Source: Frankiales bacterium
GTDB lineage: Bacteria; Actinomycetota; Actinomycetes; Mycobacteriales; SCTD01
Assembly: GCA_025965475.1 (NCBI GenBank)
Contig: JAOPWV010000200.1
Location: forward strand, 1 to 63,407
Reading direction: 5' to 3'
Length of the DNA stretch: 63,407 nt
Positions 17,187-27,581 of this stretch are shown here, piece by piece. Position numbers and translations under genes: made by a program. Position 1 is the first letter of the stretch. Each line of letters begins with the position of its first letter. Below the pieces are notes generated by a model. That model saw nothing but the letters and a program-made list of their open reading frames with translations. It was not told the origin of the DNA and did no database searches.

Positions 17187-18212
17187 GTGCGTATCGGTGT
17201 GTTGACCGGCGGGGGCGACTGTCCTGGGCTCAACGCGGTGATCCGCGCCGTCGTACGCAAGGGCGTCGAGGTCTACGGCCACGAGTTCGTCGGCTTCCGG
17301 GACGGCTGGAAGGGCCCGCTCGAGGGTCTCACGATGGAGCTCGGGGTGCCGCAGGTGCGTGGGATCCTGCCGCGCGGCGGCACCATCCTGGGCAGCAGCC
17401 GCACCAACCCGCTCAAGGTCGACAACGGCGTCGAGCGCATCCGGGAGAACCTCGACCGGCTCGGCGTCGACGCGTTGGTCGCCATCGGCGGGGAGGACAC
17501 GCTCGGCGTCGCCACGGCGCTGGCCGTCGCCGGGCTCACCGTCGTCGGCGTGCCGAAGACCATCGACAACGACCTCGGCGCCACCGACTACACGTTCGGC
17601 TTCGACACGGCGGTGCAGATCGCGGTCGAGGCGATCGACCGGCTGCACACGACCGCCGAGTCGCACCACCGGGTCCTCATCGTCGAGGTGATGGGACGGC
17701 ACGCCGGCTGGATCGCGCTGCACTCCGGGCTCGCCGGCGGCGCGAACGTCATCCTCATCCCCGAGCAGCCCTTCGACATCGACGGGGTCTGCCGCTACAT
17801 CGAGCAGCGCTTCGCCTCGCACTACGCACCGATCGTTGTCGTGGCCGAGGGGGCGACACCCAAGGCCGGCACGATCGCCCAGCAGGAGGGCGAGCTCGAC
17901 GCGTTCGGGCACATGCGGCTCGGCGGCATCGGCCTGCTGCTCGAGCGTGAGATCGAGGCACGCACCGGCTACGAGTCACGCCAGACCGTCCTCGGCCACG
18001 TGCAGCGGGGCGGTACCCCGACCGCGTACGACCGGGTGCTCGCCACCCGCTTCGGGCTGCACGCCATCGACGCGGTGCACGGGGGGGAGAGCGGCGTCAT
18101 GGTCGCGCTGCGCGGCACCGACATCGTCCGCGTGCCGCTCGAGGAGGCGACCCGGGAGCTCAAGACGGTCCCGGTGGAGCGGTACGCCGAGGCCGAGGTC
18201 TTCTTCGGCTGA
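17187..18212 (+). CDS. pfp: Group III 6-phosphofructokinase, predicted PPi-dependent
   Basis: The 341-residue enzyme interconverts fructose 6-phosphate and fructose 1,6-bisphosphate. GGGDCPGLN (9-17), GGEDT (101-105), PKTIDND (123-129) and MGRHAGWIA align with phosphofructokinases, and numbering coincides with E. coli Pfk: D104 and K124 replace the two glycines found in ATP enzymes, while the catalytic D127 is kept. D104 with K124 is the known signature of PPi-dependent enzymes such as that of Amycolatopsis methanolica. PPi use is inference from these residues, because some group III enzymes with unusual residues use ATP. A good GGAGG precedes the GTG. Confidence 0.88.
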   Translation: MRIGVLTGGGDCPGLNAVIRAVVRKGVEVYGHEFVGFRDGWKGPLEGLTMELGVPQVRGILPRGGTILGSSRTNPLKVDNGVERIRENLDRLGVDALVAIGGEDTLGVATALAVAGLTVVGVPKTIDNDLGATDYTFGFDTAVQIAVEAIDRLHTTAESHHRVLIVEVMGRHAGWIALHSGLAGGANVILIPEQPFDIDGVCRYIEQRFASHYAPIVVVAEGATPKAGTIAQQEGELDAFGHMRLGGIGLLLEREIEARTGYESRQTVLGHVQRGGTPTAYDRVLATRFGLHAIDAVHGGESGVMVALRGTDIVRVPLEEATRELKTVPVERYAEAEVFFG

Positions 18213-18246
18213 GTACGGCAGCACGATGAGGCGGTGGGTATGGATT

Positions 18247-18265
18247 CCGCCCGCCACCTGGGCGG
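18247..18265 (+). terminator. Stem-loop downstream of pfk, putative terminator
   Basis: CCGCCC (18247-18252) and GGGCGG (18260-18265) form a 6-base stem with a 7-base loop followed by TTGT. The 202-base convergent gap 18213-18414 also holds a perfect 14-base palindrome GGGCAGCGCTGCCC at 18288-18301. No gene is seen in this gap. Confidence 0.4.
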
Positions 18266-18352
18266 GTTGTCAGCGACGGGGCCCTGCGGGCAGCGCTGCC
18301 CGGCTGGACGTGGGGCACCTGTGCCTCGTGCGTCCGGGCAGCTGGGGCTCCT

Positions 18353-18375
18353 GAGCCACGATCAGCCGGACGCAA
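18353..18375. repeat. 23-base dispersed repeat, copy 1
   Basis: The sequence GAGCCACGATCAGCCGGACG followed by CAA matches the copy at 49583-49605 at 22 of 23 positions. Both copies lie in short gaps between convergent genes. Confidence 0.6.
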
Positions 18376-18414
18376 CTGGTTCCGGTGAGTGGCAAGGGCC
18401 CGGCGAGCGGCGGG

Positions 18415-18918
18415 TCAGCCGGCGAGCAGCCGGTCGTAGCGCTCGCGGGCGGCGTCGTCGTACGCGACGAGCAACGCCTGCTCGACGGCCGTCTCCGCGG
18501 ACTGGAGCGCCCGGATCGCGATCCGGGCGGCCTCCTCCTTCGGGTAGCCGTAGACCCCCGTGGAGATGGCCGGGAAGGCGACCGACCGGGCGCCGACGTC
18601 GTCCGCCCGGGCCAGCGCCTCGGTGTACGCGGACGCGAGCTGCGCCGGCTCGCCGTGCCCGCCGCCGCGCCAGACCGGGCCGACGGCGTGGATCACCCAC
18701 TGGACCGGCGCCAGGCCGTACGCCGGGGTCGCGACGGCCGCACCGGTGCCGCAGCCGTCCGGCCAGCCCTCCCGCAACGTCGCCAGCAGCTGGGGACCGG
18801 CCGCGGCGTGCACCGCGCCGTCCACCCCGCCACCGCCGACCAGCCGGGCGTTGGCCGCCGTCACGACCGCGTCCACCGGCTGCCGGGTGATGTCACCCCT
18901 GACCACATCGATCCGCAC
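18415..18918 (-). CDS. Macro domain protein, putative ADP-ribose deacylase / O-acetyl-ADP-ribose deacetylase
   Basis: The 167-residue protein is a single macro domain: [16 protein letters not shown] at the N-terminus (the Asp and Asn bind adenine and distal ribose), [14 protein letters not shown] (phosphate loop), and [17 protein letters not shown] (second loop). MacroD-type members hydrolyse O-acetyl-ADP-ribose or mono-ADP-ribosyl groups on acidic residues. It starts with a GTG 35 bases from the divergent DAHP synthase gene. No ADP-ribosyltransferase partner is visible. Confidence 0.88.
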   Translation of the reverse strand: MRIDVVRGDITRQPVDAVVTAANARLVGGGGVDGAVHAAAGPQLLATLREGWPDGCGTGAAVATPAYGLAPVQWVIHAVGPVWRGGGHGEPAQLASAYTEALARADDVGARSVAFPAISTGVYGYPKEEAARIAIRALQSAETAVEQALLVAYDDAARERYDRLLAG

Positions 18919-18940
18919 GGGCCCAGCATGCTCCCTCGAC

Positions 18941-21302
<2,362 letters not shown>

Positions 21303-21308
21303 CTCGTT

Positions 21309-21314
21309 ACCTTA
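21309..21314 (-). promoter_or_regulatory. Putative -10 box for the sigma/anti-sigma-like gene
   Basis: TAAGGT on the minus strand lies 6 bases before the GTG at 21302, with no Shine-Dalgarno. Confidence 0.45.
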
Positions 21315-21349
21315 TGGCGGTTCCGTCCTCACGACAGTCCGGGAGACCC

Positions 21350-22351
21350 GTGTCCACCGTCGACCTGCGCAGCGACACCCTGACCCGGCCCACCGAGGGG
21401 ATGCGGGCCGCGATGGCGGGCGCCGAGGTGGGCGACGACGTGTACGGCGAGGACCCGTCGGTCAACGCGCTCGAGGAGCGGGTGGCGGGGATGTTCGGCC
21501 ACGAGGCCGCCGTGTTCGTCCCGACCGGGACGATGGGCAACCAGATCTGCCTGCGCCTGGTCTGCCCGCCGGCCGAGGAGCTGCTCTGCGACGCGGACGC
21601 GCACATCGTCACCTACGAGCACGGCGGCGCCGCCCAGCACGGCGGCATCCAGACCCGGACCGTGCCCGGGGGCCTCATGAGTGTGGACGCGGTCCGCACC
21701 GAGCTCCGGCCGGACGGCTGGGGCACCGTCGCGACCCGGGCGGTCAGCGTGGAACAGACGCACAACCGCGGCGGGGGAGCGGTGCACCCGCTGGAGGTCC
21801 TGCAGGAGCTGCGCTCGCTGACGGCGTCGCAGGGCATCGCCCTTCATTGCGACGGCGCCCGGATCTGGAACGCCGCGATCGCCACCGGGACCGCGCTGTC
21901 GTCGTACGGCGCCTGCTTCGACACCCTGTCGGTCTGCCTGAGCAAGGGCCTGGGCGCGCCGGTCGGCTCACTGGTCGTCACGGACGCGGCGCGGGCCGCG
22001 CACGCCAGGGTGCTCCGCAAGCGCCTCGGCGGCGGGATGCGCCAGGCCGGCCTGCTCGCGGCGGCCGGCAGCTACGCCCTCGACCACCACCTGGACCGGC
22101 TGGCCGACGACCACCGCCGGGCGCGGGTCGTCGGCGCCCCGCTGGGCGTCGTCCCGGAGACGAACATCGTGCCCGTCGACCTCACGGACACGGAGTACGA
22201 CGGGCCTGCCCTGGCCGCGGCCGCCCGCGAGCAGGGTGTGCTGCTCTCGGTCGTCGGGCCGCGCCGGGTCCGCCTGGTCACCCACCTCGACCTCGACGAC
22301 GCCGGGGCCGAGCAGGCGGCCACGGTGATGGCCGGCCTGCTCGGCCGCTGA
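21350..22351 (+). CDS. ltaE: Low-specificity L-threonine aldolase (PLP-dependent)
   Basis: The 333-residue fold-type I enzyme cleaves L-threonine or allo-threonine to glycine and acetaldehyde. It shows DLRSDTLTRPTEGM at the start, GDDVYGEDP, FVPTGTMGNQI, the PLP aspartate in HCDGARIWN and the Schiff-base Lys in CLSKGLGAPVGS. I chose the GTG at 21350, which has GGGAG upstream, over the ATG at 21314 because homologues begin with the DLRSDT segment. It is convergent with the class I DAHP synthase with an 18-base gap. Confidence 0.9.
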   Translation: MSTVDLRSDTLTRPTEGMRAAMAGAEVGDDVYGEDPSVNALEERVAGMFGHEAAVFVPTGTMGNQICLRLVCPPAEELLCDADAHIVTYEHGGAAQHGGIQTRTVPGGLMSVDAVRTELRPDGWGTVATRAVSVEQTHNRGGGAVHPLEVLQELRSLTASQGIALHCDGARIWNAAIATGTALSSYGACFDTLSVCLSKGLGAPVGSLVVTDAARAAHARVLRKRLGGGMRQAGLLAAAGSYALDHHLDRLADDHRRARVVGAPLGVVPETNIVPVDLTDTEYDGPALAAAAREQGVLLSVVGPRRVRLVTHLDLDDAGAEQAATVMAGLLGR

Positions 22352-22369
22352 GACGAAGCTCCTGAGGTG

Positions 22370-23389
22370 CTAGCGGACCAGCGTCCGGCCGACGACCGGA
22401 GGCAGGTCGCGGCAGGCGGCGGCGAGCTGGTCCAGCTCGGCGCCGAACAGGGCCTGCGGGCCGTCGCACAGCGCCGCGCTCGGATCCGGGTGCACGTCGA
22501 CGATCACGGCGTCCGCGCCCACGCCGATCGCCGCCCGCGTCAGGGGGACCACCAGGTCGCGACGACCGCCCGAGTGCGACGGGTCGATGATCACGGGCAG
22601 GTGTGACAGCGCATGCATCATCGGCACCGCCGCGATGTCCAGGGTGTTGCGGGTCGACGTCTCGAACGTCCGGATGCCGCGCTCGCACAGCACGATGTCG
22701 AGGTTGCCGCGCTGGGCGATGTACTCGGCGGCCATCAGCCACTCCTCGTACGTCGCGGTCATGCCGCGCTTGAGCATCACCGGCTTGCCGGCGGCACCGA
22801 CGGCCTGGAGCAGCGCGAAGTTCTGCATGTTGCGGGTGCCGACCTGGAGCATGTCGGCGTACTCCGCCACCAGCGACACGTCGTGCGCGTCGACGACCTC
22901 GGTCACGATCGGCAGGCCGGTCTCCTCCCGGACCTCGGCCAGGATGCGCAGCCCCTTCTCGCCGAGACCCTGGAAGGCGTACGGCGAGGTGCGCGGCTTG
23001 TAGGCGCCGCCGCGCAGCAGCGTCGCGCCGGCCTCCTTGGCCATCAGCGCCGCCGCGAGGGTCTGCTCGGGCGTCTCCACGGCGCAGGGGCCGGCGATGA
23101 GGGTGAACGTGTCCGGCCCGATCGGGACGCCGGCCACGGAGACCGTCGTGGCCTCGGGGTGGTTCTCCCGGCTGACCAGCTTGTAGGGCTTGGACACGCG
23201 GACGACGTCCCCGACCCCCGGCATGGTGGCCAGGTTGAGGGCCTGGAACTGCACGACGTCGCCGACGAGCCCGACGATGGTGCGCTGCACGCCGCGGCTG
23301 ACGAAGGCCGAGCCGCCCGCCGCCTCGACGCGCGCGACGACCGCGTCGATCTCCTCGGGAGCTGCGCCTGTGCGCATGACGACGACCAT
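22370..23389 (-). CDS. aroF: Class I (AroA-beta type) DAHP synthase with N-terminal ferredoxin-like domain
   Basis: The 339-residue enzyme has an N-terminal regulatory ferredoxin-like domain (about residues 1-70) and the catalytic barrel with IAGPCAVET, LLRGGAYKPRTSPYAFQG, TEVVDAHD, VMLKRGM, LCERGIRTF and IIDPSHSGGRRD. It catalyses the same reaction as the class II enzyme 2 kb away. Upstream lies a 170-base leader with a Trp-codon mini-ORF and a strong terminator hairpin, so tryptophan-linked attenuation is likely. Confidence 0.93.
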   Translation of the reverse strand: MVVVMRTGAAPEEIDAVVARVEAAGGSAFVSRGVQRTIVGLVGDVVQFQALNLATMPGVGDVVRVSKPYKLVSRENHPEATTVSVAGVPIGPDTFTLIAGPCAVETPEQTLAAALMAKEAGATLLRGGAYKPRTSPYAFQGLGEKGLRILAEVREETGLPIVTEVVDAHDVSLVAEYADMLQVGTRNMQNFALLQAVGAAGKPVMLKRGMTATYEEWLMAAEYIAQRGNLDIVLCERGIRTFETSTRNTLDIAAVPMMHALSHLPVIIDPSHSGGRRDLVVPLTRAAIGVGADAVIVDVHPDPSAALCDGPQALFGAELDQLAAACRDLPPVVGRTLVR

Positions 23390-23421
23390 GGAAGAAGCCT
23401 CTTTCGCAACGAGAAACGAGA

Positions 23422-23449
23422 AGAGCCCCGGGCAGATGCCCGGGGCTCT
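23422..23449 (-). terminator. Attenuator terminator hairpin in the aroF leader
   Basis: A perfect 13-base stem (AGAGCCCCGGGCA and complement) with a 2-base apex is followed on the transcribed (minus) strand by a pyrimidine-rich tract containing CTTCTCGTTTCTCGTT. It stands about 33 bases before the aroF start. Confidence 0.8.
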
Positions 23450-23460
23450 CGGTGTGGTCA

Positions 23461-23495
23461 GGGTGTGCGTCGTGCCTAGGTACTAGGCCACACCC
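23461..23495 (-). promoter_or_regulatory. Leader stem-loop 5' of the aroF attenuator
   Basis: A perfect 6-base inner stem (GCCTAG/CTAGGC, 23474-23488) is capped by an outer stem GGGTGTG/CACACCC (23489-23495 with 23461-23467) with a 6-base bulge. The segment GGTGTGG (23488-23494) could instead pair with CCACACC (23451-23457), which abuts the terminator stem; two exclusive folds are expected of an attenuator. A third hairpin lies at 23494-23514. Confidence 0.6.
23476..23493 (-). CDS. Candidate 5-codon leader peptide with a Trp codon (MWPST)
   Basis: GTG-TGG-CCT-AGT-ACC-TAG lies inside the leader stem, placing the single Trp codon at the second position and the stop inside the palindrome. No convincing Shine-Dalgarno precedes it. 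Very short Trp-containing upstream ORFs are known to me for aromatic amino-acid genes in actinobacteria; whether this one is translated is inference. Confidence 0.4.
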   Translation of the reverse strand: MWPST

Positions 23496-23521
23496 GACCG
23501 GGAGACCCGGACGGGAAAGAC

Positions 23522-23530
23522 GTAATACCA
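23522..23530 (-). promoter_or_regulatory. Putative extended -10 (TGGTATTAC) of aroF
   Basis: On the minus strand TGGTATTAC resembles an extended -10 element and would start transcription near 23515, so the leader would include all three hairpins. No good -35 box is seen. Confidence 0.35.
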
Positions 23531-23626
23531 GCGGGGATGCACGCCCCGACGCTACCGCAGCGGGCCGGGTCGCGCCCGGCAAGCCCCCTGGCGGACGCCC
23601 CGGGGCGTGCGGGGCAGGATGTACCG

Positions 23627-24274
23627 GTGACGTTCCCGTTCGGCCGCAGCGGTGCGCGCGAGCGGACCAGCGGGGTAGCGGGCGAGCGACTCCCGCCCGG
23701 GCAGTACATCCCCCGAGGCTGGCCGGCGCTGCACTACGGGCCGGTGCCGACGTTCAAGCCCGACCGCTGGGATTTCAAGGTCTTGGGTGCAACGGCCGTC
23801 GGCACCGAGCGGCGCTGGACCTGGCCGGAGATCGGGACGCTGCCGCGCACCGAGGTGGCTGCCGACCTCCACTGCGTGACGAAGTTCTCCGTCCTCGACA
23901 ACACCTGGCGCGGGATCGCCACCCGCACCCTGCTCGAGCTCGCGCCTCCGGCGGCGGACGTCACGCATGTGCTGGTCTGGGCGGAGTACGGCTACAGCGC
24001 CAACCTCCGGCTGGAGGACTTCGCGAGCGAGCAGGCCCTGTTCGTGACCCATCGCAACGGCGAGGAGCTCAGCCCCGAGCACGGTTTCCCCCTGCGGCTC
24101 GTCGTTCCGCACCTGTACGCCTGGAAGGGCCCGAAGTGGGCGCGCGGCTTCGAGTACCTCACCGCCGACCGGCGCGGGTTCTGGGAGGAGCGCGGCTACC
24201 ACAACATCGCGGACCCGTGGCTCGAGCAGCGCTACTCCTACCAGGAGGAGCCGGGCGCCGGTCCGGACTGGTAG
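23627..24274 (+). CDS. Sulfite-oxidase-like molybdopterin-dependent oxidoreductase
   Basis: The 215-residue protein is a compact sulfite-oxidase-fold molybdenum-cofactor domain. LHCVTKFSV contains the Mo-coordinating Cys (near residue 85), preceded by FTW-like catalytic-domain strands and followed by YGYSANLRLEDF, GFPLRLVVPHLYAWKGPKW and GYHNIADPW. It lacks a signal peptide and haem domain, matching short cytosolic members often called sulfite oxidase-like oxidoreductases. Substrate unknown. GTG 23627 is chosen over the longer track ORF, whose extra N-terminus is not family-like. Confidence 0.88.
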   Translation: MTFPFGRSGARERTSGVAGERLPPGQYIPRGWPALHYGPVPTFKPDRWDFKVLGATAVGTERRWTWPEIGTLPRTEVAADLHCVTKFSVLDNTWRGIATRTLLELAPPAADVTHVLVWAEYGYSANLRLEDFASEQALFVTHRNGEELSPEHGFPLRLVVPHLYAWKGPKWARGFEYLTADRRGFWEERGYHNIADPWLEQRYSYQEEPGAGPDW

Positions 24275-24277
24275 GTC

Positions 24278-24757
24278 CTACTCCTCGGCTGGGACCGCCA
24301 TGTCGTAGGTCACCCACATCGTGCGGGTCGCCACCCGGTCGTATGTGCTGCGCGCGCGGTGGTTGTCGTCGGCGGTGATCCAGCGCACGACCGTCCAGCC
24401 ATGGCTCTCGGCGATCTGGCGCAGCTCGCCGAGCAGTGCGTCCGCGGCGCCGGTGCCCCGCGCCGCCGGCTCGACGAACAGGTCGTCGAGGTAGCAGCCC
24501 GTCGACGCCGCCAGCGGCCGCGCGAAGGGGCGGTAGTGCGCGAGACCGACGACCCGGCCCGCGTCGTCGGCCACCAGCAGGGCCTTCACCTCGTGGTCCG
24601 GGTCGCGGATCCACGACCACGCCCGGTCGGCGGCCTCGTCGGTCTGCTCGGTCTCGTAGAAGTCGGCGTAGGCCCGGTAGAGCTCGCGCCAGCGCGCGTA
24701 GTCGCCCTCCTGGGGAGCGCGGACCTGCATCGTGCCGACGGTCGTGTTGCTGCTCAC
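24278..24757 (-). CDS. GNAT-family N-acetyltransferase
   Basis: A 159-residue GNAT protein with LYLDDLFVEPAARGTGAADALL-type core (motif A acetyl-CoA loop seen as RGTGAADALLGEL) and a C-terminal beta bulge YDRVATRTMWVTYDM. The GTG at 24757 is supported by TAGCCT 7 bases upstream, giving a leaderless mRNA; an ATG at 24730 is the alternative. That -10 box overlaps the stop of the endonuclease IV gene. Acceptor substrate unknown; proteins of this shape include diamine and small-amine acetyltransferases. Confidence 0.82.
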   Translation of the reverse strand: MSSNTTVGTMQVRAPQEGDYARWRELYRAYADFYETEQTDEAADRAWSWIRDPDHEVKALLVADDAGRVVGLAHYRPFARPLAASTGCYLDDLFVEPAARGTGAADALLGELRQIAESHGWTVVRWITADDNHRARSTYDRVATRTMWVTYDMAVPAEE

Positions 24758-24764
24758 CCGGATG

Positions 24765-24770
24765 AGGCTA
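24765..24770 (-). promoter_or_regulatory. Putative -10 box of the GNAT gene, overlapping the nfo stop codon
   Basis: Minus-strand TAGCCT, 7 bases before GTG 24757. Its first three bases are the TAG stop of the upstream nfo gene. Confidence 0.45.
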
Positions 24771-25628
24771 GCTGTCCCGGAGCGAGGTGAGCAGCTCGAT
24801 GTCGCGCCGGTGGCTCGCCGCGTCGCCAGGCGTCTCGACGACCACCGGGACCCCGCGGGTGGCAGGGTGCCGGAACAGCTCGGCGAACATGTCCTTGCCG
24901 ATCTGGCCCTCGCCGATCGCGGCGTGCCGGTCGCGCCCGGAGCCCAAGGGGTCCTTGGAGTCGTTGGCGTGTACGAGGCCGAGCCGGCCACGGCCGACCG
25001 TCTTCACGAGCAGGTCCAGCGTCTTCTTCGCGCCGCCGGGGCTGGCCAGGTCGTGACCGGCGGCGAACAGGTGGCAGGTGTCGAGGCAGACGCCGAGCAT
25101 CTGGTGGTGGTCGAGCTCGGCGAACCACGGCTCGAGCTCGCCGACCGTCGCGCACAGGGCCTGGCCGCCGCCGGCCGTCGGCTCGACGAGCAGGCGCGGC
25201 CCGTCCGGGTCGGCCGCGTCCAGCAGCGGCAGCAGCTGTTGGCGCAGCTGCTTCATCGCGTCGTCCCGGTGGGCGCCGGCCACCGCGCTGCCGGCGTGCA
25301 CGACGACCCCCTTGGCCCCGATGGCCATGGCGCGCCGCATCGCGTGCGTCACGGCCTCGACCGACCTGCGGAGCGTGGTCTCGGTGGGGGAGCCGAAGTT
25401 CACGAGGTACGGCGCGTGCACGTAGACCGGGATCCCGCCGGCGGCGCACTCGCCGCGGAACCGCTCGTCCTGCACCGGGTCGCCGGCGCTCGGTGCCCAG
25501 CCGCGCGGGTTGGAGACGAACACCTGCACCGCCTGCGCGCCGATCTCGCGCGCGTACGCCAGGCCCTTGACGAGCCCGCCGCCCACGGGCACGTGGGAGC
25601 CGACGGGCGACGGCTTGCGAGGAGGCAC
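24768..25628 (-). CDS. nfo: Deoxyribonuclease IV (endonuclease IV, AP endonuclease)
   Basis: The 286-residue TIM-barrel enzyme cleaves 5' to abasic sites in base-excision repair. It shows GSHVPVGGGL near the N-terminus, QVFVSNPRGW, VYVHAPYLVNFGS, VVVHAGS, LLVEPTAGGG, GVCLDTCHLFAAGHD, HANDSKDPLGSGRDRHAAIGEG and the final VVVETPG, which together carry the trinuclear zinc ligands. GTG 25628 is chosen because the conserved GSHVPVGG segment follows; the longer track ORF reads antisense of the PASTA domains. It lies 35 bases after the kinase stop. Confidence 0.92.
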   Translation of the reverse strand: MPPRKPSPVGSHVPVGGGLVKGLAYAREIGAQAVQVFVSNPRGWAPSAGDPVQDERFRGECAAGGIPVYVHAPYLVNFGSPTETTLRRSVEAVTHAMRRAMAIGAKGVVVHAGSAVAGAHRDDAMKQLRQQLLPLLDAADPDGPRLLVEPTAGGGQALCATVGELEPWFAELDHHQMLGVCLDTCHLFAAGHDLASPGGAKKTLDLLVKTVGRGRLGLVHANDSKDPLGSGRDRHAAIGEGQIGKDMFAELFRHPATRGVPVVVETPGDAASHRRDIELLTSLRDS

Positions 25629-25663
25629 GGTGAAGAGAGTGTCAGAACGTGGGCGCGAAGGCG

Positions 25664-27508
25664 TCAGAACACGTACAGCGTGACGGTCGTCCCCTTGCGC
25701 ACCTTGGTGCCGGCGCCGGGGGATTGCTGACGGACGATGCCGGGGCCGGGGATCGAGATGACCCGGGTCTTCAGCCCCAGCGACTCGAGCTGCGCCACGG
25801 CCGCATCCTGCGGCTGCTGCGTGACATCGGGCACGGCGATGAGCTCCGGTCCCTTGCTGACCCGCAGGGCGACCGTGCTGCCGCGGGCCGCCTGGCCGCT
25901 GTTGGGGGACTGGTCGATCACCACGCCGCTGGGCACGGTGTCGCTGAAGACCATCTCGATGGTGGCGGCGAAGCCCGCGTTCCTGAGGATGCCGACCGCG
26001 TCGCCCTGCTGCTTGGTGCGGACGTCGGGGATGGGGAGCATCTCGACGCCCTTGCTGACGACGAGGGTGACGGTGGCGCCCGGCCGCAGCTTCTGGCCGC
26101 TTGCCGGGCTGGTACGGATCACCGTGCCGGCCTGCGCCTGGTTGTACTCGCTGGTCACCGTCCCGACGGCCAGGCCCACCGACGTCAGGGCCTGCGTCGC
26201 GATCTCCTGCGTCGACCCGATCAGCTTCGGGACCGCCCGCCGGTCGGGGCCCTTGGACAGGACGTAGGTGACGGTGCCGCCCTTGCGGACCCGCCCGTTG
26301 GGGACCGGGTCCTGACGCGCCACCGCGCCCAGGGGGATCTGCTCGTCGAAGACCTGCGCACCGGGCTTCCACTTCAGGCCGGCGGTCGTGAGCTTGGCCC
26401 GCGCGGCCTTCTCGGTCAGGGTGAGCACAGAGGGGGCGGACGTGTAGCGGCCGGTGCCGAGGTACCAGCCACCGGCCAGCGCGAGCACGGCCAGCAGCGC
26501 GACCACGACGGCGGCGATCAGGCCGGTACGACGGCGGCGCGGCGGTCCGGCGGGCGCCGCGACCACGGGCAGCCGGGCTGGGCGCTCCAGCACCTGGGTG
26601 TGGTGGGCAGGCTGACGGCGTACGACGGTGGTGTCGGCCGTCGCCGGCAGGTCGGCGCGCACCGCCTCGAGCTCGGCCAGGAAGGCGCCGGCGTCCACCG
26701 GACGGGCGGCGGGGTCGCGCCGGGTGGCCCGGAGCACGAGGGCGTCGACCGCCGGCGGGATCCCGGCGACGACCTGGGAGGGCGGCGGGACGTCGTCGTG
26801 CACGTGGCGGTAGGCGACGGACAGCGGGCTGTCGGCGTCGTACGGCGGGGTGCCGGTGAGCATCTCCCAGAGCAGGATGCCGGCGGCGTACACGTCGGTG
26901 CGGGTGTCCGCGGTGCCGTGCTCCACCTGCTCGGGCGCCAGGTAGGCGACGGTCCCGATCAGCAGGCCGGTGGTGGCCGTGAGGTTGGAGGTCTCTACCG
27001 CCCGGGCCAGCCCGAAGTCGGCGACCTTGATCCGGCCGTCGTCGCCGAGCAGGACGTTCTCGGGCTTCACGTCGCGGTGCACGATCCCGGCGTCGTGGGC
27101 GGCCGCCAGCGCGCGCAGCACCGGTTCGAGCAGGGTCAGCGCGCGGGCCGGGGGCAGGGCCCCCCGGTCGCGGATCACGTCGCGCAGCGTGCGGCCCTCG
27201 ACGTACTCCATGACGAGGTACGCCGTACCGGTCTCGGCATCGGTGCCCTGGTCGTGGACCGCCACGACCTCGGGGCTGTGCAGGCGCGCGGCGGCGCGTG
27301 CCTCACGGGCGAAGCGGGCGACGAAGTCGGGGTCCTCGGCGAGCGCCGGACGCATCACCTTCACCGCGACGGTCCGGTCGAGCCGGGTGTCGGTCGCGGT
27401 GTACACGGTGGCCATCCCGCCGCGCGCGATCGGGCTGTCGAGCCGGTAGCGGCCGTCCAGGAGACGCCCGACCAGCAGGTCGGGGGCGGTCTCGGTTGGG
27501 CGCTCCAC
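25664..27508 (-). CDS. pknL: PknL/PknB-type Ser/Thr protein kinase with four PASTA domains
   Basis: The 614-residue membrane receptor kinase has an N-terminal catalytic domain with GGMATVY, the catalytic Lys in VAVKVM, HRDVKPEN, DFGLA, an activation loop with TTGLLIGTVAYLAPEQ, and RPVDA. A juxtamembrane Arg cluster precedes one helix (about residues 340-362), followed by four extracellular PASTA repeats, which in relatives bind muropeptides or lipid II. By position beside a Rv2175c homologue it is the pknL locus, but M. tuberculosis PknL has no PASTA domains. A TAGACT box 8 bases before the GTG suggests a leaderless mRNA. Confidence 0.93.
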   Translation of the reverse strand: MERPTETAPDLLVGRLLDGRYRLDSPIARGGMATVYTATDTRLDRTVAVKVMRPALAEDPDFVARFAREARAAARLHSPEVVAVHDQGTDAETGTAYLVMEYVEGRTLRDVIRDRGALPPARALTLLEPVLRALAAAHDAGIVHRDVKPENVLLGDDGRIKVADFGLARAVETSNLTATTGLLIGTVAYLAPEQVEHGTADTRTDVYAAGILLWEMLTGTPPYDADSPLSVAYRHVHDDVPPPSQVVAGIPPAVDALVLRATRRDPAARPVDAGAFLAELEAVRADLPATADTTVVRRQPAHHTQVLERPARLPVVAAPAGPPRRRRTGLIAAVVVALLAVLALAGGWYLGTGRYTSAPSVLTLTEKAARAKLTTAGLKWKPGAQVFDEQIPLGAVARQDPVPNGRVRKGGTVTYVLSKGPDRRAVPKLIGSTQEIATQALTSVGLAVGTVTSEYNQAQAGTVIRTSPASGQKLRPGATVTLVVSKGVEMLPIPDVRTKQQGDAVGILRNAGFAATIEMVFSDTVPSGVVIDQSPNSGQAARGSTVALRVSKGPELIAVPDVTQQPQDAAVAQLESLGLKTRVISIPGPGIVRQQSPGAGTKVRKGTTVTLYVF

Positions 27509-27516
27509 AGCTGACC

Positions 27517-27522
27517 AGTCTA
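27517..27522 (-). promoter_or_regulatory. Putative -10 box of the kinase gene
   Basis: Minus-strand TAGACT lies 8 bases before the GTG at 27508; no Shine-Dalgarno is present. Confidence 0.4.
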
Positions 27523-27581
27523 GGTGTGTTCACGCGGAAGGCCCGGCAGGCGCACCGGGTCAGCCGGTGGAGAGGCGCCTG

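Noticed and set aside
18213-18414. A decayed gene between pfk and the macro-domain gene
   Set aside because: No frame of useful length or recognisable motif; the stretch is explained by stem-loops, a palindrome and the dispersed repeat.
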